From the NCBI RefSeq assembly GCF_900497805.2, contig NW_020945064.1:7124174-7188173 (forward strand): a DNA stretch of 64,000 nt, in the 5' to 3' direction. The DNA comes from Vombatus ursinus. Lineage: Eukaryota; Chordata; Mammalia; Diprotodontia; Vombatidae. Positions 1 through 12,057 of the stretch are shown here, piece after piece; the first letter of the stretch is position 1; every line of letters begins with the position of its first letter. Both the position numbers and the translations under genes were made by a program. The notes under the pieces were generated by a model. It had not been told where the DNA came from. It made no database searches and saw only the letters and a program-made list of their open reading frames with translations.

Positions 1-394
1 CTGAAGTTTCTTTTAAATTAAATTAAATTTTTTTTCTTTTTTTCCTTAAGAACTTGACAAACATCTTGAGACAGGAACATTTCCACATATAAAGAAGAGA
101 AAAAAGGATTGTATATGAAACCATGGATCTCTATTCTGTACAACTTGGTTTTTAATGTATGTATTAAATTTCACATTTTAACACCAATATTACTCTGCAG
201 TGTCTGTCTCCTTTTTCTATGTGTTTTAAAAAATTGACATTCTTTTCTTTTTCTTTTCTTTTTTAATCTCACTCTCACTAGCCCCTGGCTCCCCTCTCAC
301 TCTGGAAAAAGAAGAAGAACCTTCCTAGTTACCACAAGCACAGCCAAGCAACCCAAATTCACACACTGCAGGTTTTTGAAGATGTCTCAGTCCT
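1..394. other. AT-rich stretch, nothing assigned
   Basis: T-rich and A-rich sequence without an open frame of note. The segment around 85-185 has the look of a retroelement 3' end, but I cannot name a family. Confidence 0.3.
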
Positions 395-1020
395 CGATCA
401 TTTGACATGGCTGCTCACTCGCTCCTCCTGTATTCTCCCTCATCCCTAGGTTTTCACAACACTGCTCCTTCCTGGTTTTCTTCACATCTGCTTGAACAAT
501 CCCTCTCCAGTCTCATTTGCAGGGTCTCATCATCCAGAAGCTAACTCCTTATATGGGAATACCCCAAGACTCTCTTTTCTTGCCACACTCTCTGTTGGTG
601 ATGGCACCAGTTCCCACAGCTTCACCTTATCTCTAAGTAGATGACTCTCAGACCTATGTATCCAACTGCATCTCTCATGTAGTACAGACCCACGTCCCCA
701 ACTGCTCACTGGACATCTCTACCTAGATGTCTCACAGGCATCTCCAATTCAACATGTCCAAAACAGTTCAAACCACCCTGCCTCTGAATTTCCATATTTC
801 TGCTGAGGATCTCCACGTTCTTTTAGTCATCCAGGGTCATAACCTGGAAGTCATCTTTGACATTTTTACTTCCTAAAGCATAGACCTGACTAAGCTACTC
901 TTTCACTCAAGAAGCGTCACTGTCTTCCTATTGCTTTAAGGATAAAGAAGAAATTCCTGTGTGGCATTTGAGTGTCCTGCTAGAATGATTTCATCTTACT
1001 CCACCTCATATACTCTAAAC
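395..1020 (+). mobile_element. L2 LINE fragment (ORF2 3' part and start of 3' UTR)
   Basis: The sense strand follows the L2 reverse-transcriptase tail: 'gatgactctcagacctatgt', then 'ggacatctctacctagatgt', then 'caacatgtccaaaac', which reads as the MSKT segment after the YADD region of L2. It ends in the 'cctattgctttaaggataaa' part of the family. The frame is broken many times, as expected of an old mammalian L2. Confidence 0.75.
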
Positions 1021-1034
1021 TCCTGCTTTTATCA

Positions 1035-1250
1035 AAGACTAGCTGGGTGACTTTGTGAAAATGACTTCCTTTCCCCAGCTCATTAGGTTGGAGGCTCCAA
1101 GGCCCCTAGCATCCCTGAGAGTCTATGTTCAAAGGTCTCTTCCAGCTCTGACATTTAATGATCTAAGGCCCCTTCCAGCTCGGAAATTTTGCATTCTGAG
1201 GACCCTCCCAGTCTGATATTCCCTATTTGAAGGCCCATTCAAACATTCAG
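1035..1250 (+). mobile_element. MIR3-like SINE with repeated tail
   Basis: A weak SINE body ('agctgggtgactttgtgaaa') leads into the MIR3/L3-type tail 'aaggtctcttccagctctga'. That tail is repeated about 4.5 times from 1099 to 1250 with a period of 31-34 bp. The same unit expands at 3570, 36540 and 55904. Confidence 0.55.
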
Positions 1251-1441
1251 TATAGTAACTGGGACTGGACCGCTGGGGGTCCAGGCTTTGCCCTGGGTCA
1301 GGCAATTGCCCAAGAGTAGCAGGTTTACCTAAAGGTGGGAGACATAAAGGGCTACCAGCAAGGAACTGGTTTTTCCCTTAACAGTCGATAAGGTGGGAGG
1401 AGGGGTGGGGAGCAGGGCACAGTTGGAGACTAGTGTGTGTG

Positions 1442-2410
<969 letters not shown>

Positions 2411-2414
2411 ATTT

Positions 2415-2580
2415 CAATAACCGGGCTGAAAGAGCCTGAATAGAGAGTCAGGAAGCAGGGTTGCAGTCCCTTCTCTGATACTAACTCGGAGGCTTTTTTG
2501 TTTCCTTCTCTGTAAAATCAGGGCATCAGGCAAAGTGGTCTCCGAGGTCCTTTCCAGCTGTAGCAGTCTATGAATTTCTG
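2415..2580 (+). mobile_element. MIR3-like SINE
   Basis: A degraded SINE body ends in 'gtctccgaggtcctttccag' and 'tctatgaatttc', the L3/CR1-like tail that MIR3 shares. Confidence 0.5.
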
Positions 2581-2987
2581 AGATTTAGGCTATAGCCAGC
2601 TGCCTCTATCTCAGCTCAGTCTTAATTTCAGTAAGAGCTGAATAAGCCTCCCTCAGTGACCTTGGGAAGGTTATAGCCTCTCTCTTTAGCCTCAGATTCC
2701 TCTGGAATTGGACTAGGTGAGATATTATCTTTTTTTGTGTGTGTCCCTGACCCTTTGTCAGACTGGTGAAGCCTCTAAGCCCCTTCTCAGAGTCATGGTG
2801 CTAACCACATAAAATAAAATGCTTAAGATTACAAAAGAAACCAATTTTATTGAAATAGTCATCAAAATAAAAAAAAAACCAAGTTCACAAAACTAAGGAG
2901 GTTAAGAACCCCTCAACTAGAGTATCTCTGTCCAATCCCTTCTGGTGTTAACACGATAATTTGAGGCATTTGGGGAGGGGGTGTGGA

Positions 2988-3222
2988 AGAAATAAGCATT
3001 CGTTTAACAACTACCATGTGTCAGGCACAGATATCATCTCATTTTGTTCTCACAACAACCCTGGGAGGGAGGGACTATTATTATCCCCATTTTACAGTTG
3101 GGAAAACTAAGACCCAAGTGATTTGCCCAAGGCCATACAGCTATAGCTATCTAAGGTCACATTTGAACTCAGGTCTTGCTGACTCTAGACCCAGTGCTCT
3201 AACCACTGTACCATCAGCTTCC
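2988..3222 (-). mobile_element. MIR-type CORE-SINE
   Basis: Reverse-strand MIR landmarks appear in order: 'accatgtgtcaggcac', 'ctcacaacaaccctgggagg', 'attattatccccattttaca', 'tttgaactcaggtcttgctg', 'accactgtaccatc'. The open frame across it is chance. Confidence 0.85.
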
Positions 3223-3569
3223 TCTAAAATGAAACCTCTCTTCAATCCCTCCTCAAAAGCACCTATGTGTCTGTTGTAGGGCTTACCACTCTACTCTACC
3301 ATTTATCTCCTCAGGTCTCAAAACTTCTCAGATGCCAAGCATGAAGAAACAACAGCCCTTAACTCCTAGCCATCAAGGATAATTAATCAGGGTGCAGCAA
3401 TATGGTCCTATTGTTGAGAGGAGGCAAAATCCTAATCAGGGGCTTTGTGGTATCCTGGGGTCTCTGTCTTGCCTTGCGTGATGTTATTTCCCACCCCACC
3501 TCACCCCCAACTATGGGGCCCTAGGTAGAATACCTGGAGCTTTCCACAGGTGCAACAATTCCTCATTTC

Positions 3570-3664
3570 AAGTCTGCCGGCCCTGATATTCTCTGTTCTA
3601 AAGCCCCTCCCCTCTCAGACATTCTATGTTCTAATCTCCCTCCCAGCTCTGATCTGACAGTCTG
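3570..3664 (+). repeat. MIR3-tail minisatellite, about 3 units
   Basis: Three units of about 33 bp of the type 'aaagcccctcccctctcaga' + 'cattctatgttct' stand without an obvious SINE body. On the minus strand they read as an 11-residue repeat (SELGGRLEHRM, SERGGALEQRI), which I treat as chance. Confidence 0.7.
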
Positions 3665-4093
3665 AGTCTGCTTCAGAGTACTGTTCAAGGATGATGTTTG
3701 AGAATTGGGCAATGGTGAGGAAATGAAAAGAAATAAGAGAAGAAGGAAAAAATACACCCCAAAGTCACAACCTTCACAGAAGAAAATGACTATTCAGCCT
3801 CATACAAACTGAATGCAAACCATATGCAAATTAATCAATCATGTCCTTCATTATTATTTCATCAACCCATATGTTGTCCTTGGAAAAATCCTAGTAGAAA
3901 GCAATGCTTTATATAGATAACCTTCCCTTTAGTCAAATCATTTGTATTTATTCTATACCCTCTTCACATACCACCCCCCCCCAACACACACCCTTGGGGC
4001 TTGGTCCTATGAGGAGTATTAAAAATTCTACTTAAATAAAAAGATCGTATCCAAGCTAAGGACCTATTGTCTGTAACCACTGGCATCTCTCGA
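3665..4093. other. Unique sequence, no gene seen
   Basis: AT-rich unique DNA with a short C run near 3975. No feature assigned. Confidence 0.4.
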
Positions 4094-4230
4094 TTCAGTT
4101 CAACAAAGATTTATTAAATGACACAATGTGCCAGGCACCGTGCTAGGGATGCAAAGAAAGGCATTTGACAAAGATCTTATTTGGGATATACATATAAACG
4201 TATAAATAAATAAATAAGTAGATAAAAGGA

Positions 4231-4468
4231 TGGGCAGCTAGGTGGCACAATGGCTGGTCTTGGAGTCAGGAAGACAAGTTCAAATCTGACTTCAGACACT
4301 CACTAGCTGTGTGATCCTGGGCAAGTCACTTAACCCTGTTTGCCTCAGTTTCCTCATCTGTAAAATAAGCTAGAGAAGGAAAGGACAAATGGCTCCACTA
4401 TCTTTTCCAAGAAAACCTCAAATGGGGTCACAGAGAAACAGACACAGATGAAACAACTGAACAACAAA
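4231..4468 (+). mobile_element. MAR1-type SINE (tRNA head, BovB-like tail)
   Basis: Head 'gggcagctaggtggcacaat', CORE 'agctgtgtgatcctgggcaa', tail 'ttccaagaaaacctcaaatg' and terminal 'ctgaacaacaa'. The tail resembles the 3' end of the BovB at 49391-50065. It lies inside the antisense L2. Confidence 0.85.
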
Positions 4469-5041
4469 TACAAGGACATTTGAGGAGGAATAATGCACTA
4501 TCAAACTGGAGTGTGACATCAGGAAGAACATGATGTCGGAGGTGGTAACTTAGCAAAGGCTTGATTCTAAGAGTCTGAGCTGAATATTGAGTCCTAGAGG
4601 GGACAGTCTGTGCAAAGATATGGAGAATGGAGATGGATTGTTGACTTTGGAGAACAGCTAGTAGGACCATTTGGCTGGGACTATGGTGCAGAAAGGAGTG
4701 TAATTAATATTAAGTGTGTCTGGAGAGATAGGTGGGTGGGAGCTGGATTGTGGAGGGCTTTACGTGACAGACTGAGGAATCTGTATTTTCTCCTAACAGC
4801 AAGAAAGAGCAGTTGAAGATTTTTGAGTTGAAAAGTGATATGGTCAGAGCTGTATCTTAGTAACTTTTATTTGGCAGCCTTGTGGAGGATGAGTTAGAGA
4901 TGAGGGAGACTGGAAGTAGGGAGTTCCAATAGGAAGCTATCACCATAGATCAGTGAGGGATGAAAAGGCCCTGTGGCAACTGATTGAATATAAAGGATGA
5001 GAAAGAGGGAAGACAGAGGTTGCAAACTTGGGTGCCTTTCA

Positions 5042-5180
5042 TAGAAATGGGTAAGTTTGCTTTAGAATTTGTTTAAAGCCAATTTTTACTGGTATTTGGA
5101 GGGGTTTGGGGGAGAGTTCAAGCAAGTCACTGCTTTTACTCCATCATCTTGGCTCCGCCCCCTAGAAATAGGTAAGTTTG
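5042..5180 (-). mobile_element. L1 5'-end-only insertion with target-site duplications
   Basis: Insert 5060-5162 (103 bp) is the reverse complement of a marsupial-type L1 start: it begins at the right with 'ggggcggagccaagatgatg' and runs about 100 nt into the 5' UTR. It is flanked by 'tagaaatgggtaagtttg' (5042-5059) and 'tagaaataggtaagtttg' (5163-5180), 17 of 18 identical. There is no L1 3' UTR and no clear poly(A). The 5' end of the L1 at 8279 has the same opening. Confidence 0.7.
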
Positions 5181-6233
5181 AAGGAGTGGAAGTTTCAAGG
5201 GGGGAAATATTGAGTTCTGTTTTAGACATGTTGAGTTTGAGATATGTATGGGATACTGAGACAGACAAGTTCAGGAGGCGGTTGTTGATGGAAGACTAGA
5301 GTTTAGGATGGACAATGGAGATTTGGGAGTCATCTACATGGAGGTGATGACTAAACCCATGGAAGATGATGTCATCCAGAGAAAGAGTGTAGAGAGAGGA
5401 GAAAAAAATAGAGTTCAGGACAAAATCTCAATCTACAGCTATAGTTGGTGGGTGGAAGACGACTAATACGCCAGTGAAGGAAATTAAGGAATGGTCAGAC
5501 AAGAATAAAGACCCAAAAGGGCAGTACCAATAGAAGCCAAGGGAGGAAAGAGTACCGAGGAGGAGGAGGTGGTCAACAATCTAGGAGCTCCGGCAGAGTT
5601 CAGGTAGGATAAAGACTGAGAAAAAGACCATTGGGTTTAGTGACTGGTTAGTGACCTTGGAGAGAGTAGTTTCATTTGAGCTGGTGTGTGCCTGAAGCCA
5701 GATTGTAAGGGATTGAGAATTGAATGGGGGGCGAGGAAATGGAGTCAGTTAGATAATCATTCTTAAGAATTTGTTTGCAAAAAAAAGGAGACAAGATATA
5801 GAATGATAGTTTGAGAAAACAGCAGGGTCAAATGAAGGTTTTTTAAAGATAGAGAAGACTTTGGCATGTTTGTAGGTAGTAGGAAAGGAGGGCTATATAA
5901 GGAGAGACTGAAGATGAGAGAAAGAAAATTCGAAGGATATGATTCTGGAGAACATGGTAGGAGATGGTCTTAAGGGCAAAAGTAGTGGAGTTGAATCTGA
6001 TAAGGAGAAAGATCATCTCTTCCTCAGGTACTGGACCCAATGAGAAGAAAACTGGGGATAATGTAGAGAGATTTGGGGATGTGGAATAGGGAAGAAGATG
6101 GATCTTGTGATGAATAGTTTCTATTATTTTTCTTAATTAAAGTAAGAGGTAAGGTTCTAGGCTGAGAGGGAAACTCAAGGGAGTTTGAAGAGGAAAGAGA
6201 AGTTTGGAAGAGCAGGTGAAGTGACTTCCATAG

Positions 6234-6434
6234 AAAGTCAGTCAGTTCGAATATATAACCCAGATCAAATTGTTTACTGTTTTAGTGAAGGAGGAGGGGA
6301 GAAAAGAGGAAGGAGGGGAGGCAGGGAAGGAGAAAATTTGGAACTCAAACATTTTTAAAAAGTAAATGTTAAAAATTGTCTTTACATGTAATTGGGAAAA
6401 ATAAAATACTATTTATTTAAAAAAGTCAATCAGT
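6234..6434 (+). mobile_element. Severely 5'-truncated L1 (3' UTR only)
   Basis: Insert 6247-6421 carries the L1 3' end 'gaaaatttggaactcaaac ... gtaattgggaaaaataaaat'. Near-identical duplications 'aaagtcagtcagt' (6234-6246) and 'aaagtcaatcagt' (6422-6434) flank it. It lies within the antisense L2. Confidence 0.75.
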
Positions 6435-6828
6435 GATGAATAAAAAAATTGCCATGTAACAATGAGAACCCAGGCAAGAATGGATGACATGGATCTGTAG
6501 TGGATCCAGTCAGCCAGTTTCATAGCTTCCTGGAGCAGTGTTCAGCAGCATGGAGCACAGAAAGCAGGTGGATGTAACCCAGGGGTTGGGTTGGGCAAGG
6601 AATTCAAGGGTAGAAGATGGCATACAGTTATGCTGGTCCTAGATGGGAAGGGAGAAAAGTGAGATGCGAGTAGGTGATGGGTTGGGAGAACATGGAGTGG
6701 TCAAGGAACTGAAGGTCAGTGTGATCATGAAGAATGAGTATAGGAGGAGTTAGGCAGAGATGGAAAGACTACAAGACAAGAAGTTGTGATCAGACAGAGG
6801 AATGTTGAAATTCAACATCATGACTTAA

Positions 6829-7040
6829 GGCAGCTAGGTGACACAGTGGATAGAGGGCTGGATCTGGAGTCAGGAAGACCAGAGTTCAAATTCTACCTTA
6901 AGCACTTACTAGCTGTGTGACCCTGGACAAGTCATTAACCCTTCTCTGCTTCGGTTTCCTCATCTGTAAAATGGGGATAATAATAGCACATACCTCACCA
7001 AGTTGTTGTGAGGATAAAATGAGATAATATTTATAAAATG
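6829..7040 (+). mobile_element. MIR-type SINE with marsupial head
   Basis: 'ggcagctaggtgacacagtg' head, 'cttactagctgtgtgaccct' box region, 'tttcctcatctgtaaaatgg' CORE, 'gttgttgtgaggataaaatg' 3' part. Nearly full length. Confidence 0.9.
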
Positions 7041-7417
7041 TATATTAGAGTTATGGGTGAGAGAGAGGTCTAAGATAGGACCATCCTTGTGGATAGATGA
7101 GGTATGATGAAGATACAGACCAGATAGAATGTCACTCTGTATAATAAAGTCCCTGAATATGAGGGCAGGAGTTGAGTGAAGACCAGGACTATGAATCAGG
7201 TACTGAATTCCTCAAAAAAGACTGGTAGGTGACTAAGTCAAAGATTTGGGTTGGGAGTTATAAATAGATGGAGTGACCCTCCAGAGAAAGAAGATTGCTA
7301 AGTGATGGAGGCTAAGGCATGATCTGGACGTGGCAGTGAAGAACAAGGAGTGTGAGAATTTCTGGTCCAGTGCTGTGCTGGGCATGAGAGAAGAAGCTCC
7401 TAGAGCTAGAGCAGAAG

Positions 7418-7672
7418 GAAGAAAACAAACATTTATTAAGCACCTACTGTGTGCCAGGCACTGTGCTGAGCGTTTTGTAAATATTATCTCATCAATCCTC
7501 ACAACAACCCTGGGAGGTAGGCACTATTATTATCACTCCCATTTTACAGTTGAGGAAACAGGCAGAGGTTAAGTGGTTTGCCCAGGGTCACACAACTAAG
7601 TGGCTGAGATTAGATTTGAATTCCTGACTTCAGGCTTAATACTCTATCCACTGTGCCACCTAGCTGTCTCTA
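7418..7672 (-). mobile_element. MIR-type SINE with marsupial head
   Basis: Reverse strand: L2-like tail 'acatttattaagcacctact', then 'cctcacaacaaccctgggag', 'gaggaaacaggcagaggtta', and head end 'tgtgccacctagctgtc'. Full length. Confidence 0.9.
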
Positions 7673-8278
7673 AGAGAATGGCCAAGAATGCAGTCTCCTC
7701 TGAAGGGAGCCAAACCCTGTGAGATGGGAAATGTATTAGAAGATGGAGTGTTAAGGAAAATGGAGATGTTAAGACTGATCTGGATGAGGGTGAGAGATCA
7801 AGGAGTCATAATAGGGGAAGGAAGTTTTTTATCTTAGTGGATAGGGACTCTTTATCACAGATATATCACAAGTGCCCAGGAGGATCTCTAGAATGCCATC
7901 CTAAATCTTTCCTATGGCATTGTCCAGGTTAGATCTTTGATAAGGTGTATATTTGCCTGTTCCTAGCTTCTCATCTTGCTTCTTTAGCACCAAATAGTGG
8001 ATAACTGATTCAGACCACTCACACTGCAGCCACAACTTGGCTTTTAAAACACAGAGGAGAGAGAGGAGAACAAACAGATGGAATAAGAACTGGAAAAACA
8101 CCAAAGAAGAGTAGAGCTACACAAGGACTTGGATTCTGATTTCCTGGTGGAGAAACTTACACATTTCTGAGGACGTTTTAGTGAATCATATGGCCCCAGA
8201 GATGACAGAAGACTCACTCAAGAAGCCTTTGAGCTGAGCTAGATATAGGGATGAAAGCAGTAAGAAATAGAGTAATAG

Positions 8279-10952
8279 GGCAGAGCCATGTTGATGGAGT
8301 AAAGGCAGGGACTCACCTGAGGTCTCCAAAATTCTTTTCCAAACAACTTTAAAATAATACCTCAAAATGAATTCTGGAGCAGGAAAACCAGCAAAACGAT
8401 GGAGTGAAACAATACAACTTGGGTTTGCAGGAAAGGTCTGTCTCACTGGGGTAAGAGAGAAGCACATTCCAGCAATGCCACACAAGGAAAGCCAGCCATG
8501 AGGCCTACAGCCCCAGGCACAAGGCAGCTAGCAGCAGGCTTTGGGGGCAACTGAATCTGTGGCAGTGACTTCTGGATCTCCTGGCCCACAGATTGTAAGG
8601 GGGTTGGACACTGGTCAGAAGGAGATTACAGGGGACCCTTAATGGGCACTGGGTGCAAGACTGTAGCCTTGCCTATACAGGGATCCAGGTCACAGTCTAA
8701 AGGCAAGGAGGAGCACTAATACACTAGAGCTCCTGGCACAGGGGAGTGGGATCCTTGGTCACAGTTTCAGGACAGAAAACAATGCTTGTAATCACTCACA
8801 AACCAGAGTGAAGGTCAGGGGAGCAGTGACCACAACTCTCCTTAGATCATGCCACCTTGGAAAAACTGAAAACTTACAGACCCTTAGAACTAGCTCTGAA
8901 CACCAAAAACCAAAATTAAGAGGTAAGAAAGAAGGATGCACTGAGAGATGAAGGGAGAGGTAGAATGGGGTAAATTATCTCACATAAAAGAGGTAGAAAG
9001 AGCTTTTACAATGAAGGGGAAGATGGGGGGCAGGCAATGCTTGAACTTTATTCTCATCAGAATTGGTAAAAGAGGGAATAACATACACATTCAGTTGAGT
9101 ATAGAAACCTATCTTACTCTACAAGGGAGGGGAATAAGGAAAAGGGGTACTGATAGAAGTGAGGACAGATTTGGAGAGGCAGTACTCAGAAGCAAAACAC
9201 TTGAGGAGGGACAGGGTGAAAGGAGAGAGAGGAGGATAAATGGGAAAAATAGGATGGGAAATACACAGTTAGTGATCATAATTGTGAATGTGAATAGGAT
9301 GAACTCACCCATAAAAAATGGAAGTGGATAGGAGAGTGGATTAAAAACCAGAATCCTACAATATGTTGTTTACAAGAAACACTCTTGAAGCAGAGAGACA
9401 CACACAGAGTAAAGGTAAAGGGTTGGAGCAGAACCATTATGCTTCAGTTGAAGTAAAAAAAAAAAAGCAGGGGTAGCATTCACAATTTCAGACAAAGCAA
9501 AAGCAAAAATAAATCTAATTAAAAGAGATTAGCAATGAAACTACACCTTGCTAAAAAGTACCATAGACAATGAAGTAATATCAATATTAAACATATATGC
9601 ACCGAATAGCATAGTATTCAAAGTCTTTAAATGAGTTACAGGAGGAAATAGACAATACTAGTGAGAGATCTCAACTTTTCCCTCTCAGAACTAGATAAAT
9701 CTACCAAAAAAATAAACAAGAAAAAAGTTAAAGAGATGAATAGAATTTTAGAAAAGTTAGATATGATAGTCCTCTAGAGAAAATTGAATGAGAATAGAAA
9801 GGAATATACCTTTTTTTCAGTGGTATATGGCACCTACACAAAAATTGATCATGTATTAGGGCATAAAACTCTCACAATCAATGCAGAAGAGCAAAATATT
9901 AAATGTATCCCTTTCAGATCATAATGCAATAAAGATTGCTTTCAATAAAGGGCCATGGAAACATAGGTTAAAATTAATTGGGAACTAAAGAATGAATGGG
10001 TCAAAGAACAAATCATAGAAAAAAACCAATAATTTCATTAAAAAGAATGACAACAATGAGATACATACCAAAATTTATGGGATGCAGCCAAAGCAGTGCT
10101 AAGGGAAAAATTTACTTCTCTAAGTGCTTACATCAATAAAATAGAGAAAGAAATTAATAAAATTGAATGTAAGAAAACCATTGAACTAATAAACTCTGAA
10201 CTGGTTTTTATGAAAAAAGCCAAGAAAATGGATAAACCATTGGTTAATTTGATTAAAAAAAGAAACCAAATTAACAGTATCTAAAATGAAAAGCGTAAAT
10301 TCACCACCTGTGAAGAGGAAATTAAAGCAATTATTATGAAGTATTTTGCTCAATTATATGCCAACAGATCTGAAAATCCAAGTGAAATTGATGAATACTT
10401 ACAAAAATATAAATTGCCCATGTCAACAGAAGAGGAAGTAGAATACTTAAATAATACCATCTTAAAAAAAAAAAAAACAACAACTGAGCAAGCTGGTTTC
10501 AGAAAAACCAAGAAAGATCTACATGAATGGATGCAGAGTAAAGTGAACAGAACCGGAAGAACATTGTACATAGTAACAGTGATGTTGTATGATAATCAAC
10601 TGTGAATGACTTAGCTATTCTCAGCAACACAAAGATCCAAGACAATTCTGAAAGACCTAAGATGAAAAATGCTGTGAACCTACAGAGAAAGACCTGATAG
10701 ATTCTGAATGCAGATCAAAGCATACTTATTTTTTTAACCTTTTTTCTGTTTGTTTTTTTGTCTGTGTTTTCTTTCACAACATGATTAATATGGAAATATG
10801 TTTGGCATGACTGCACATGAATAACCTTTATTAAATTGCTTGCGGGAAGGGGTGAGAAGAAGGGAGAGAATTTAGAACTCAAAATTGCAGGAAAAAAATC
10901 CAACAAAGATTAAAAATTGTTTTTACACTTAATTGGAAAAAATACTTAAAAA
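8279..10952 (+). mobile_element. L1 LINE with both ends but large internal losses
   Basis: Duplications 'aagaaatagagtaatag' (8262-8278) and 'aagaagtagagtaacag' (10953-10969) bracket the element. It opens with an L1 5' UTR ('gatggagtaaaggcagggac'). ORF2 is recognisable from NVNRMNSPIK near 9287, corresponding to the endonuclease start NVNGLNSPIK of human L1. The linker LREKFTSLSAYINKIEKE lies at 10099, and FAQLYANRSENPSEIDEYL from 10345, all in several frames. Near 10470 the sequence jumps to the ORF2 C-terminus/3' UTR ('cagaaaaaccaagaaagatc', 'agtgaacagaaccggaagaa'). ORF1 and the reverse-transcriptase core are absent. A full marsupial L1 should exceed 6 kb; this copy is 2.67 kb. Confidence 0.85.
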
Positions 10953-10969
10953 AAGAAGTAGAGTAACAG

Positions 10970-11336
10970 TGGTGGAATGAAGGAGGAATCAATTCCTGGA
11001 CCAAGCCTCCTAAATCAGAAGAGGAACTCCTGAACCATCTGGACACTCGAGCAGAGGAGTACTAAGAGACAAAAGCCTTGAAAGAGCAAACTTGGACCAT
11101 GTCCTTCCTCGGAACTATGAATCCTGTGGACTGTTCACATCCAACAAAAGGATCATCAACCCTGGTTATTTTCTTCTAGTTGGGGGAATCTCAATCTCAG
11201 AATTACACTGTAAGTCTAGAAGACTATATAGATTCCTAAGGGAGATGGGACTCATTGGAGAGGGAACAGGAAGTATTTATGGTCCAAGTCCTTTGTAGGA
11301 TTTTTTAATTGAGTTGAATAAAAATTCTTCTCTATT
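10970..11336. other. Unassigned sequence continuing the pre-L1 locus
   Basis: Joined to sequence left of 8262 before the L1 inserted. It has an open frame of 68 codons with no known domain and ends near 'gttgaataaaaattcttctc', which contains a polyadenylation-type hexamer. It could be an old retroelement end or a noncoding transcript end. Confidence 0.3.
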
Positions 11337-12057
11337 TGATGTTTTTTAATTTAGTTTGTTTATTTTTCATTTTCAACATTCACTTCCATAAGATTTTGAA
11401 TTTTAAATTTTCTTTCCCTCCCACTTCTTCCCTCCTGCCCTGAGATGGCATACAATCTGATATAGGCTCTACATACACATTCACATTAAGCATATTTTCC
11501 CATTAGTGATGATGTAAAGAAGAATTGGAACTAATGAGAGGAACCAAGAGAATGAAGCAATAAAACAAAACAACAAAGGAAAAGGAGAGCAAATAGTATG
11601 CTTCCATCTGTATTCAGACTCCATATTTCTTTCTCTGGATGTAGATAACAATTTCCATCATGAATCTTTTGGAGTTGTCTTAGATTCTTGTGTTGCTGTG
11701 AAGAGCCAAGTCTATCAAAGTCAGTCATCCCATAATGTGGCTGTTACTGTGTATAGTGTTTTCCTGGTTCTGCTCATTTCACTCTGTATCAGTTCATATA
11801 AGTCTTTCCAAGTTTTTTGAAGTCTGCCTGCTCATCATTTCTTATAGCACAATAGTATTCCACTATATTCATATTTCACAACTTGTTCAGCCATTCCCCA
11901 ATTGAGAGGCATCCCCTCAATTTCCAATTCTTTGCCACCACAAAAAGAGCTGCTATAAATATTTTTGTACATTTTTGTACATGGGTTCTTTTCCCATTTT
12001 TATGATCTCTTTGGGATACATATCTAGAAGTGGTATTGCTGGGTCATATGTTCTGTT
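11337..12057 (-). mobile_element. 5'-truncated L1, antisense 3' end
   Basis: T-rich left edge, then antisense L1 3' UTR ('gcatacaatctgatataggc') and ORF2 C-terminus ('ttccaattctttgccaccac', 'agctgctataaatatttttg', 'ggtattgctgggtcat'). It breaks off at 12057. Confidence 0.9.

Larger units (their letters stand above)
4094..6233 (-). mobile_element. Long antisense L2 LINE
   Basis: The 3' terminus is at the left (attaaatgacacaatgtgcc type), followed by L2 3' UTR and ORF2. The minus strand reads LKLNMSKTEL near 5210-5240 and a DP(I/V)PEE..LL segment near 6030, both L2 reverse-transcriptase landmarks. The frame is broken throughout. The copy is interrupted by a MAR1 SINE (4231-4468) and an L1 5' end (5060-5162), so L2 came first. 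It probably continues past an L1 tail at 6247-6421. Confidence 0.8.
6435..7850 (-). mobile_element. Probable continuation of the antisense L2 5' part
   Basis: The purine-rich, agg/gag-studded text ('gagaacatggagtggtcaag', 'gtgatcagacagaggaatg', 'gagatcaaggagtcataata') resembles antisense L2 upstream sequence. It continues between the two SINEs placed here. The family match is from memory and weaker than for 4094-6233. Confidence 0.4.

Noticed and set aside
5086-5268. Minus frame with LKLNMSKTEL
   Set aside because: L2 reverse-transcriptase remnant interrupted by an L1 5' end, not a gene.
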